Assembly (NCBI GenBank): GCA_017880945.1
Contig: JADGRM010000004.1
Coordinates: forward strand, 1-21,194
From: Gallionella sp.
GTDB taxonomy: Bacteria; Pseudomonadota; Gammaproteobacteria; Burkholderiales; Gallionellaceae
Length of the DNA stretch: 21,194 nt
Reading direction: 5' to 3'
Part shown: piece by piece, positions 8,124 to 15,444 of the stretch
Layout: every line of letters starts with the position of its first letter
How positions within the stretch are numbered: the first letter of the stretch is position 1
The notes under the pieces: generated by a model
Seen by the model: only the letters and a program-made list of their open reading frames with translations
Told to the model about the DNA's origin: nothing
The model's database searches: none
Position numbers and translations under genes: made by a program

Positions 8124-10916
8124 TTATCCGCTGTTGCGCAATCCAGTGGCGATACCATTGATGGTGAGATGGATCGCTCGCTTCACCAGTACGTCATTAT
8201 CTCCGGCACGGTGGCGCTGCAACAGGGCGATCTGTAAGTGGTTAAGCGGATCGATGTACGGTGTGCGGGTCAGCAGACTGCGCGCAAACGCCGGGTTGTC
8301 TTGCAGCAGTGTAGTGTTGCCGGTTACGGCGAACAGCATCTCCACGGTATCCTCCCATTCGCGCTCGATCATGCCGAAAATTCGCTCGCGCATATCGACG
8401 TCATCCACCAGCTCGGCATAGCTCGAGGCGATGCCCATGTCGGTTTTGGAAAGCACCATATCCATATTGGACATCAGGCCGCGGAAGAACGGCCAGTTCT
8501 GGTACATCGCCTGCAGTTGCGCGAGTCCGTTCTTGCCTTCGCGTTCGACGAAAAGCTTCACTGCGCTGCCAAAACCGAACCAGCCGGGCAGCAGGGTGCG
8601 GTTCAACCCCCAGCTGAACACCCACGGGATGGCGCGCAAATCCTCGATGCGGTCGGATGCCTTGCGTGCCGAAGGGCGGCTGCCGATGTTGAGTTCGGCG
8701 ATTTCGCGTATCGGTGTCGCAGTGAAAAAATATTCGGTGAAGCCGGGAGTCTCGTATACCAGCTTGCGGTAGGCGGAGTAGGCATCGCGGCTCAAAACTT
8801 CCATGATACGATGGTATTCCGGCATGGTGCTGTCCGCGCCGTGGTGATGCAGCAGCGTGGCTTCCATGGTGGCGGCGATCAGTGTCTCCAGGTTGCGCCG
8901 GCCGATCTCGGGATTGGAGTATTTGCTGGAAATCACCTCGCCCTGTTCGGTGATGCGGATCTGCCCGTTAACGCTGCCCGGCGGTTGAGCCAGGATCGCG
9001 TCATAGCTCGGGCCGCCGCCGCGTCCGACGGTGCCGCCGCGGCCGTGGAACAGGCGCAGTTCAATGCCGTGTTTGGCGAACACTTTCACCAGCTCGACCT
9101 CGGCTTTGTATAGTTCCCAGTTGGCGGTGAGATAACCGCCGTCCTTGTTGCTGTCGGAATAGCCGAGCATCACTTCCTGGGTGTTGCCGCGACTGTTCAG
9201 CAGCTTGCGGTAATACGGGATAGCGAACAATTCGTCCATGATTTTACCGCAACCGCGCAGGTCCTCGATGGTCTCGAACAAGGGGACTATGTTGATATGC
9301 AAGACAGGGTTGACGTGCAGCGCAGGGTTGTCGCCGCCTTCAAGCAATTGTACTTGTTGCAGCATCAGCGCGAGTTCCAGCATGTCGCTGACTGCCTCAG
9401 TCATGGAGATGATATGGTTGGGCAGCGCGGCGCGGCCAAAGCGCTGCTGGATTTGTGCGGCGGCTTGCATGATGCGCAACTCGCTTTGCGCCACGGCGCC
9501 GTACTGGTCGATATCGCCGAGCAATAGCTTGCCGGCCTGCAATGCAGCCAGCAACACTACACGGCGTGCGGCCTCGTCCAGATCCTGATAGTTGGCTTTG
9601 CCCGAGCTGTGCGAGAACAGCTCGATCACGGTTTGTTCGTGAATCGCGCTGTGCTGGCGCATGTCCAGCGGGGCAAGGTGGAAGCCGAACACTTCCGCGG
9701 CGCGGCGCAGATAGGCAAGGCGTCCGCGTGCCAGATACAACGCGCCATGCTTGAATAGCGAGTCGATCAGCACATCCAGATCGGCGATGAAATCCTGCGG
9801 TGTGGCATAAGGTTGCGCATGCTTGTCCACCGGCGACAGATGCGAGACGCTATGGCCCAGCTGTTTGGCGGTGGCCGTCAGGCGCGAATAAATCAGGATC
9901 AGCGCGCGTCGGTAAGGTTCATCAGCGCGGCTGGCGGCTTTATCCGGCGATTCATCGGAAAGCTTGCGCAACTCAGCGCTGACCTCCACCAAACGGTCGG
10001 TCAGGCTCAGGCGCGTGCCCAGCAGGTGTGTCTCGCTCAGGTAATGCTCGAATGCCAGCGATGAATGCTGATGCATCGCGTCCAGCATCACATCGTGGGT
10101 GACAAAGGGATTGCCGTCGCGGTCGCCGCCGATCCAGCTGCCCACACGCAGCAGCGGCGGAATGCGGATGCTCTTGTCAAAGCGCGCTTCCAGCTGCTTT
10201 TCCATGTAGGCGTATATCTTCGGGATCTCGCTGAGGAAGGTGTAGCGGTAGAACTCCAGGCCGTTCTTGATCTCGTCGCGCACGGTAAGCTTGGCGCTGC
10301 GCAACATGCGTGTCTGCCACAGAATCAGCACGAAGCGATGCAGGGTTTCTTCGTTATAGTCCAGATCATCCGGGGTCATGTCCAAGCGATCGCGTTCGGA
10401 CAGCAGACGCGAAATGATCAACTGGCAATCGAGGATGCTCTTGCGTTGCACTTCGGTGGGATGAGCGGTCAACACCGGCGAGATAAGCGCGTTGTCCAGA
10501 AATGCTTGCAGCGTTTCCTTGCTGATGTGTTTCTCCCCGATGCGCTCCAGCGCCAGCAGCAGGCTGCCGTCTTTGGGCGCACTGCCTGCCTTGAGGTGGG
10601 CGCGGTGACGGCGGTTGTGGTGCAGGTCTTCGGCGATGTTGGACAGCTGCGAGAAATAGCTGAAGGCGCGCACCACCACCAGCGTTTCGCTGGGCGACAG
10701 CGCGTCCAGCGTCTGCTCGAGCTGCACGCGGTCACGGTCGTCCTGGGTCTTGCGGAAACGCACTGCGGCGCGGCGCACGTTCTCGATCAGCTGAAAGGAC
10801 GCTTCGCCCTCTTGTTCGCGCAGTGTGTCGCCGAGAATTCGACCAAGCAGGCGCACATCATCGCGCAGCGGCAAGTCTTTGCTGGAAATATCGGCAGGGG
10901 CGGCAATCAAATTCAT
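8124..10916 (-). CDS. ppc: Phosphoenolpyruvate carboxylase
   Basis: Cytoplasmic enzyme that adds bicarbonate to phosphoenolpyruvate to give oxaloacetate, refilling the TCA cycle. The protein has 930 residues, slightly longer than the E. coli enzyme (883). It carries the catalytic motif VLTAHPTE (148-155, H152), GGDRDGNP (263-270), GYSDSNKDGG, the glycine-rich loop FHGRGGTVGRGGG at about 620-633, and the conserved C-terminal end GIATGLRNSG that takes part in aspartate inhibition in this family. The ATG at 10916 has a short GAGA sequence upstream and is divergent from hemC. Downstream there is only the transglycosylase remnant, and no clear terminator is seen. Confidence 0.98.
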   Translation of the reverse strand: MNLIAAPADISSKDLPLRDDVRLLGRILGDTLREQEGEASFQLIENVRRAAVRFRKTQDDRDRVQLEQTLDALSPSETLVVVRAFSYFSQLSNIAEDLHHNRRHRAHLKAGSAPKDGSLLLALERIGEKHISKETLQAFLDNALISPVLTAHPTEVQRKSILDCQLIISRLLSERDRLDMTPDDLDYNEETLHRFVLILWQTRMLRSAKLTVRDEIKNGLEFYRYTFLSEIPKIYAYMEKQLEARFDKSIRIPPLLRVGSWIGGDRDGNPFVTHDVMLDAMHQHSSLAFEHYLSETHLLGTRLSLTDRLVEVSAELRKLSDESPDKAASRADEPYRRALILIYSRLTATAKQLGHSVSHLSPVDKHAQPYATPQDFIADLDVLIDSLFKHGALYLARGRLAYLRRAAEVFGFHLAPLDMRQHSAIHEQTVIELFSHSSGKANYQDLDEAARRVVLLAALQAGKLLLGDIDQYGAVAQSELRIMQAAAQIQQRFGRAALPNHIISMTEAVSDMLELALMLQQVQLLEGGDNPALHVNPVLHINIVPLFETIEDLRGCGKIMDELFAIPYYRKLLNSRGNTQEVMLGYSDSNKDGGYLTANWELYKAEVELVKVFAKHGIELRLFHGRGGTVGRGGGPSYDAILAQPPGSVNGQIRITEQGEVISSKYSNPEIGRRNLETLIAATMEATLLHHHGADSTMPEYHRIMEVLSRDAYSAYRKLVYETPGFTEYFFTATPIREIAELNIGSRPSARKASDRIEDLRAIPWVFSWGLNRTLLPGWFGFGSAVKLFVEREGKNGLAQLQAMYQNWPFFRGLMSNMDMVLSKTDMGIASSYAELVDDVDMRERIFGMIEREWEDTVEMLFAVTGNTTLLQDNPAFARSLLTRTPYIDPLNHLQIALLQRHRAGDNDVLVKRAIHLTINGIATGLRNSG

Positions 10917-10937
10917 AACATTCTCGGGACAAAAGCA

Positions 10938-10964
10938 CGGCGCACCTTATGTTAGAATGCGCCG
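10938..10964 (+). promoter_or_regulatory. hemC promoter with inverted repeat around the -10
   Basis: An extended -10, TGTTAGAAT (10950-10958), lies about 60 bases before the hemC start, with no good -35 at the usual distance. Two 7-base arms, CGGCGCA (10938-10944) and TGCGCCG (10958-10964), form an inverted repeat with a 13-base spacer that encloses the -10. Such a position would suit a repressor site, but a chance palindrome cannot be excluded. The ppc promoter must lie in the same short divergent region on the other strand. Confidence 0.5.
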
Positions 10965-11017
10965 AAGACCGTTTGTTTATTTATAAAAAATTCAGGCACA
11001 AAATTTCAGGAAAAACT

Positions 11018-11962
11018 GTGAATCAGACACCCCACCCAGGCCCCGCTCGTTTGGTGATAGCTTCGCGTGAAAGCGCCTTGGCGATGTGGCAGGCCGAGCA
11101 TATCCGGGACAGGTTGCGCGCATTATATCCGCAAACCGAGGTCAGTATATTGGGGATGACTACACAGGGCGACCAGATTCTCGACGTCACGCTTTCCAAG
11201 ATCGGCGGCAAGGGCCTGTTTGTGAAAGAACTGGAAACCGCTCTGGAAGACGGTCGCGCGGACCTTGCAGTGCACTCGCTGAAAGACGTGCCGATGAATC
11301 TGCCGGAAGGTTTCGTGCTTGCCGCCATCGGCGAACGTGAAGATCCGCATGATGCATTCGTTTCGAACAAACATGAGAATTTGGCTGCATTGCCCGCAGG
11401 CAGCGTGGTGGGCACTTCCAGCTTGCGCCGCGAGAGCCAATTGCGCGCACGCTTTCCGCATCTCAAGATTGAACCGCTACGCGGCAATGTGCAAACCCGT
11501 TTGCGCAAACTGGACGAGGGACAATATGCTGCGATCATCCTCGCGGCCGCCGGGCTGAAACGCCTGGGGTTGGGTAGCCGCATCCGCGCGCTGATCAGCA
11601 GCGAGGACAGCTTGCCGGCAGTCGGACAGGGCGCTTTGGGTATCGAATGTCGCGCCGATCGCGCCGATGTCATCGCCTTGCTACAGCCGCTGCATCACCC
11701 CGACACCGGTGCCTGTGTGCTGGCGGAGCGTGCGCTGAGCCGCGCGCTGGGGGGCAGCTGTCAAGTGCCGCTGGGCGGTTTTGCCGAAGTGAAAAATGGG
11801 AAATTGCGTATGCGCGGATTTGTTGCCAGCCCGGATGGCAAGCGCATGATGCAATCCGAGATGAGCGGCGATATCGCTCATCCTGAGGCACTGGGAAACA
11901 AGATCGCCGATGCATTACGCGCGCAGGGTGCAGACGTGATCCTTGCCGAACTTGCTCTCTAA
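11018..11962 (+). CDS. hemC: Hydroxymethylbilane synthase (porphobilinogen deaminase)
   Basis: Joins four porphobilinogen molecules into hydroxymethylbilane in haem and sirohaem synthesis. A GTG at 11018, 6 bases after an AGGA ribosome binding site, gives 314 residues (313 in E. coli); a longer open frame upstream runs through the promoter and is rejected. HSLKDVP (86-92) contains the catalytic aspartate D90, the arginine-rich GTSSLRRESQLR segment binds the substrate, and C248 in LGGSCQVPLGGFAE carries the dipyrromethane cofactor. It is the first gene of hemCDXY, and the product is handed to HemD, encoded 85 bases downstream. Confidence 0.97.
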   Translation: MNQTPHPGPARLVIASRESALAMWQAEHIRDRLRALYPQTEVSILGMTTQGDQILDVTLSKIGGKGLFVKELETALEDGRADLAVHSLKDVPMNLPEGFVLAAIGEREDPHDAFVSNKHENLAALPAGSVVGTSSLRRESQLRARFPHLKIEPLRGNVQTRLRKLDEGQYAAIILAAAGLKRLGLGSRIRALISSEDSLPAVGQGALGIECRADRADVIALLQPLHHPDTGACVLAERALSRALGGSCQVPLGGFAEVKNGKLRMRGFVASPDGKRMMQSEMSGDIAHPEALGNKIADALRAQGADVILAELAL

Positions 11963-11976
11963 GTCCATCGGGGAAA

Positions 11977-12005
11977 GGTTATAGCCGGTTGTGCGCGGCT
12001 AAACC
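11977..12005 (+). other. Intercistronic hairpin between hemC and hemD
   Basis: GGTT-A-TAGCCG (11977-11987) pairs with CGGCTAAACC (11996-12005) around an 8-base loop, giving ten pairs with one bulged A. No T run follows, so it is not a standard terminator. It could stabilise the upstream mRNA or weaken readthrough. No function is shown by the sequence. Confidence 0.45.
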
Positions 12006-12047
12006 ACTCTCGTGAAACAATGGCATTTCTAACGAACATGGAATGGG

Positions 12048-12962
12048 ATGCGCTTGCGGGAAATAACTGACAATTCACCGCTGACCGGACTGAAAATCGC
12101 CATCACTCGGCCGCGTGAACAGGCCGTGCAATTGGCACAGCGCATCGGACAGGCGGGTGGGAATCCGTTGCTGTTCCCCTTGCTGGACATCTCGGCGGTG
12201 CAGGATACTCAAACGTTGCACGAACAAGTCTCGCGTCTCGCGCAATTCGACCTCGCTGTCTTCATCAGCCCGAATGCAGTGCAATATGGCATTGCGGCGA
12301 TACGCACAGCGGGCAATCTACCGTGTCCGCCACAAAACGTTGGCGGCGAATCATCCAGTAGTGGGGGTGCGGACGGGCGGCAGCTCCCGCAATCGGCCGG
12401 CTTCGCCAGTAACGTGTCGCTACCGCCAACATTAAAAATCGCCACAGTCGGACAGGGTAGCGCGAAAGCGTTGCGCGAACTCGGCATCGCCAATGTCATC
12501 GCGCCCACCGAACGTTTCGACAGCGAGGGTTTGCTGGCTATGCCGGAATTGCAGAATGTCGCCGGTTGGCGCGTGATGATTTTTCGTGGCGAAGGCGGGC
12601 GCGAACTGTTGGGCGATACGCTCAAGGCGCGCGGTGCGACCGTGGAATATGCGGCTTGCTACCAGCGCAGCAAGCCGCAACAGGACTCTGGCGTGCTGCT
12701 GGCCGCAGCACCGGACGCGATTACGGTAACCAGCAGCGAAGCACTAGGCTATCTGTGGCAGATGCTGGATGGCAAAGCTCAACGACTAATATGCCACACG
12801 CCAATATTTGTGCCGCATGCGCGCATCGCCGAACTTGCCCTCGAACAAGGTTGGAAGCAGGTCCAATTGACGGGTTCAGGAGACGATGGGATGCTGAACG
12901 CTCTGGTTGCATGGGCAGAACAGAGGGCAAAGGGGAATGCAGGACTTAGGACTAAGGGCTGA
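12048..12962 (+). CDS. hemD: Uroporphyrinogen-III synthase, with an internal extra segment
   Basis: Cyclises hydroxymethylbilane with inversion of ring D to uroporphyrinogen III. The family is poorly conserved, but LKIAITRPREQA near the start, DLAVFISPNAV (68-78), IATVGQGSAKAL (131-142), the GEGGRELL segment and DAITVTSSEAL are typical, and its position after hemC settles the call. The 304 residues exceed the usual 250-270. Most of the excess is a low-complexity segment of about 35 residues (91-126, Gly/Ser/Pro-rich) between a strand and helix of the first domain, and a short tail GLRTKG that is read from heptad repeats. The start at 12048 is the last of three ATGs (12038, 12043, 12048) in three different frames; only this one reads into HemD. 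Confidence 0.92.
   Translation: MRLREITDNSPLTGLKIAITRPREQAVQLAQRIGQAGGNPLLFPLLDISAVQDTQTLHEQVSRLAQFDLAVFISPNAVQYGIAAIRTAGNLPCPPQNVGGESSSSGGADGRQLPQSAGFASNVSLPPTLKIATVGQGSAKALRELGIANVIAPTERFDSEGLLAMPELQNVAGWRVMIFRGEGGRELLGDTLKARGATVEYAACYQRSKPQQDSGVLLAAAPDAITVTSSEALGYLWQMLDGKAQRLICHTPIFVPHARIAELALEQGWKQVQLTGSGDDGMLNALVAWAEQRAKGNAGLRTKG
12336..12433. repeat. In-frame segment within hemD bounded by inverted repeats
   Basis: AACGTTGGCGG (12336-12346) and CCGCCAACATT (12423-12433) are inverted copies with one mismatch, about 76 bases apart, and enclose almost exactly the extra segment of HemD. The interior is GC-rich with several short palindromes. This looks like a small palindromic element that entered the gene in frame, comparable in idea to Rickettsia palindromic elements, but only one copy is visible here. 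Confidence 0.45.
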
Positions 12963-13020
12963 GCTACAAGCGGTGCGGCGGTTTTTACTCAGTCATAAGT
13001 AATTTACTCTAAGTCCTTTT
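12925..13020. repeat. Degenerate heptad repeats forming a hairpin at the hemD-hemX junction
   Basis: GGGCAAA-GGGGAAT, then after three bases GGACTTA-GGACTAA-GGGCTGA (12942-12962), are in 7-base register, and the hemD stop codon lies inside the third unit of the latter run. The other strand carries a matching, more degenerate series ending with CTAAGTCCT (13009-13017), which pairs with AGGACTTAG (12941-12949); CTGAG (12959-12963) likewise pairs with CTCAG (12988-12992). The whole can fold into a long imperfect hairpin followed by TTTT, so it may attenuate transcription between hemD and hemX. Confidence 0.6.
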
Positions 13021-13034
13021 ATGAAAGGTATTGA

Positions 13035-14189
13035 ATGAACGGGCAAACGTCACAGCAGCATAGCAGCGGGCCTGAGGCACCGGCATTGCCGGCTACAGTA
13101 AAGGCGGCGCGAAATAACCCGGTTGCCGGTGTGTTCGCGCACATCAGTCTCACGCAGTTGACTTTGGCGGTGCTGGTGTTGATATTCCTGTGGCAATGGC
13201 TGGATGGGCATCGCATCATTAGCGACATGCAACAACAGCTGGCGAAAAAAATTGCCGAGATGGACGGTAACAGCAAGGCCAATCAGATGTTGTTGGCTCA
13301 AAATCAGGAGCAGGTTCGCGAACTTTTCGCCAAGGTAACCGCACTGGAAACTCGCTATGCCGAAGCGCAAAACCAGCGCGCCGCGCTGGAGGCTTTGTAT
13401 AACGACTTGTCTGTTAATCGTGACGAAACTGCGCTTGCAGATGTCGAACAGATGTTGCTGATCGCCGCGCAGCAGTTAAAATTGTCGGCCAATGTGAGGG
13501 CTGCGCTGATCGCCATGCAAAGTGCCGACGGACGCTTGCAGCGCATGGATCGGGTGGCATTCAACGGGCTGCGCAAGGCTATCAGTCTGGATATGGACAA
13601 ACTGCGCGCACTGCCCAGCGTGGATATCACCGGCATCAATTTGCAACTCAACAATCTCATTGCCACTGTGGATGAGTTGCCGTTGGGCTATCAGCAACGC
13701 GTCGCAAATGAAGTTTTCGCGCAAGCAGTCCCGCCAAAAGATGAAACAGCCTGGCAAAAGTTGTTGCGTGAAATCTGGCAAGAAGTGAAGCATCTTGTGC
13801 GTATTGAAAATACCGGCAAGGACGAGATACCGCTGTTGCCGCCCAATCAGGAATTTTTCTTGCGCGAGAATCTGAAAATGCGTTTGTTATCGGCACGCCT
13901 TGCGTTATTGTCGCGCGACGAAAACAGCTACAGGCAGGAACTGAAAACAGCCCAGCTTTGGACTGAGCGATATTTTGACGGAAAATCGAGTCAGGGAACG
14001 CGGATGCAGGCTGAGTTGAAAAAGCTTGCCGCATCCAACATTAATGTCGAATTGCCTGACATCAGCTCCAGCTTGCAAGCGGTGCGCAACTATCGTCTGA
14101 CACGCGAAAACGAGCCAAAGGCGCGTTTCGAGAGACGGTCAAACGAGCCAAAGGCGCGTTTCGAGGGACGGCCAAAGGTTATGCGATGA
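13035..14189 (+). CDS. hemX: HemX-like membrane protein
   Basis: Single-pass membrane protein of 384 residues, of the HemX family that follows hemCD in many Proteobacteria. Some databases call it a uroporphyrinogen-III methyltransferase, but it lacks the methyltransferase fold. One membrane helix (about 37-56) follows a Pro/Ala-rich N-terminus. The rest is a long coiled-coil region (about 60-135) and a helical domain including EIWQEVKHLVRIEN, expected outside the cytoplasmic membrane. The role is unknown; it is probably structural in tetrapyrrole synthesis or envelope organisation. The ATG at 13035 follows AAAGG. The C-terminus ends with two copies of an 11-residue unit, a recent tandem duplication. 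The stop overlaps the hemY start (ATGA). Confidence 0.9.
   Translation: MNGQTSQQHSSGPEAPALPATVKAARNNPVAGVFAHISLTQLTLAVLVLIFLWQWLDGHRIISDMQQQLAKKIAEMDGNSKANQMLLAQNQEQVRELFAKVTALETRYAEAQNQRAALEALYNDLSVNRDETALADVEQMLLIAAQQLKLSANVRAALIAMQSADGRLQRMDRVAFNGLRKAISLDMDKLRALPSVDITGINLQLNNLIATVDELPLGYQQRVANEVFAQAVPPKDETAWQKLLREIWQEVKHLVRIENTGKDEIPLLPPNQEFFLRENLKMRLLSARLALLSRDENSYRQELKTAQLWTERYFDGKSSQGTRMQAELKKLAASNINVELPDISSSLQAVRNYRLTRENEPKARFERRSNEPKARFEGRPKVMR
14108..14173 (+). repeat. 33-bp tandem duplication at the 3' end of hemX
   Basis: Two adjacent 33-base units (14108-14140 and 14141-14173) differ at only two positions and encode NEPKARFERRS and NEPKARFEGRP, residues 359-369 and 370-380 of HemX. 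Being a multiple of three, the duplication keeps the frame and adds a basic tail just before the overlap with hemY. Confidence 0.9.
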
Positions 14190-15376
14190 AATACCTGGTA
14201 TGGATACTTGGCCTTTTCGCTGCCGCCGTCGCCCTCACTACCGCAGCATTGCACAATTCTGCGTATGTGTTGCTGGTGTATCCGCCCTATCGAGTCGAGT
14301 TGTCACTTTTGCTGTTCATCGTCCTGTCGCTGGCAAGCTTTGCAATTGGTTATGGACTGGTTCGTTTGACAATTACCGTCCTGCAGCTGCCGGCTTATGT
14401 GCGGAAATATCGTCTGGACCGCGCACAGGCCAAAGGGCGCGAATTGCTTGAGGAAGTACTTGGTGCGTTTTTCGAAGCTCGCTATGCTGCGGCGGAAAAA
14501 GCCGCAACAAGTGCGATGGAATTGGGTGAGACATCAATTTTGTATCCCATCATTGCAGCGCGTTCAGCGCACGAATTGCATGAATACAAAAAACGTGATG
14601 CCTATTTGTCGGCAGCCGAAGGCAAAACGACAGGCGACTCCACGATGCGATTGATGGCGTCCGGTAAATTCATGCTTGACCAGCGCGATCCGCATGCCGC
14701 ATTGAGTGCCTTGCAGGAATTGCGCGATAGCGGGGTCAAAGGCCATGTTGGTGCAATGTCGCTGGAGCTTAAGGCGCAGCAACAGGCGGGTAATTGGGAT
14801 GAAGTATTGAGTGTGCTTGATCAACTGGAAAAGCGCTCGTCCATCGATGCGATGCTCGCGGTGCAATTGCGCCAACAGGCTTGGATGGAAAAGATTCGTC
14901 AGCAGGAGGATTTGGCTGGGCTGAACGCCTGCCTGAAAAAAATCCCCGCCGAATTCAAGCGGAGAAGTAAAGTTGCGGCAACCGCTGCGCATGCGCTGAT
15001 AAAACACGGAAGCGGGTCACTCGCACAGCAATTGCTTACTGATAGCCTGAATGCGCAATGGGACAGCAGACTCGTCGCACTTTACGGTGATTGCATATCC
15101 AGCGACGTGGTGGCGCAAATCGAGCAAGCCGAGAAGTGGCTCAACCAACACAAACAAGATACCGGGCTGTTGCTCGCGCTTGGCAAGCTATGCTTGCATC
15201 AAAAGCTGTGGGGCAAGGCACAAAGTTATCTGGATGCCAGTATCAGTATCGCGCCCAGCTATGCGGCTTACAACGCGCTGGCCAAGCTTGCGGAACGCTT
15301 GGGCAGATCCGATGAAGCGTTCAAGTATTACCAGAAGGCGATGGGGTTAAAAGCAGGATCGAGGAGCGTGGATTAA
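14186..15376 (+). CDS. hemY: HemY-like membrane protein with TPR-like repeats
   Basis: Membrane protein of 396 residues that shares only its name with the Bacillus protoporphyrinogen oxidase HemY. Two N-terminal membrane helices (about 4-22 and 39-62) with the NSAYVLLVYPPYRVELSL segment between them are the family hallmark. The remainder is helical with TPR-like pairs, clearest at the end (LGKLCLHQKLWGKAQSYLDASISIAPS and LAKLAERLGRSDEAFKYYQKA). TPRs usually bind other proteins. It starts by a four-base overlap with hemX, so the pair is translationally coupled and the products may act together. The stop codon lies inside a run of 7-base repeats. Confidence 0.92.
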   Translation: MKYLVWILGLFAAAVALTTAALHNSAYVLLVYPPYRVELSLLLFIVLSLASFAIGYGLVRLTITVLQLPAYVRKYRLDRAQAKGRELLEEVLGAFFEARYAAAEKAATSAMELGETSILYPIIAARSAHELHEYKKRDAYLSAAEGKTTGDSTMRLMASGKFMLDQRDPHAALSALQELRDSGVKGHVGAMSLELKAQQQAGNWDEVLSVLDQLEKRSSIDAMLAVQLRQQAWMEKIRQQEDLAGLNACLKKIPAEFKRRSKVAATAAHALIKHGSGSLAQQLLTDSLNAQWDSRLVALYGDCISSDVVAQIEQAEKWLNQHKQDTGLLLALGKLCLHQKLWGKAQSYLDASISIAPSYAAYNALAKLAERLGRSDEAFKYYQKAMGLKAGSRSVD

Positions 15377-15444
15377 GGATTAGGATGCAAGGATAAACAG
15401 CAGCTCTGCCTTTAACTTAATCCTTGCTCCTTAATCCTAATTCT
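15356..15444. repeat. Heptad-repeat hairpin between convergent hemY and reductase genes, likely terminator
   Basis: Six units in exact 7-base register, GGATCGA, GGAGCGT, GGATTAA, GGATTAG, GATGCAA, GGATAAA (15356-15397), face an inverted series TTAATCC, TTGCTCC, TTAATCC, TAATTCT (15417-15444). The two arms pair over about 20 bases with few bulges around a loop at 15398-15416. The hemY stop (15374-15376) and the reductase stop (15437-15439) both lie in the repeats. Placement between tail-to-tail genes suggests a bidirectional terminator or mRNA 3'-end stabiliser. The structure resembles cyanobacterial STRR heptamers in form. Confidence 0.75.

Noticed and set aside
8238..9113. Long + strand frames across ppc (also 10065-10955)
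   Set aside because: These are shadows of the GC-rich ppc codons; they lack recognisable domains, and the ppc reading with intact catalytic motifs explains the region.
10949..11017. N-terminal extension of hemC
   Set aside because: It runs through the -10 region; the GTG at 11018 behind AGGA gives the normal HemC length.
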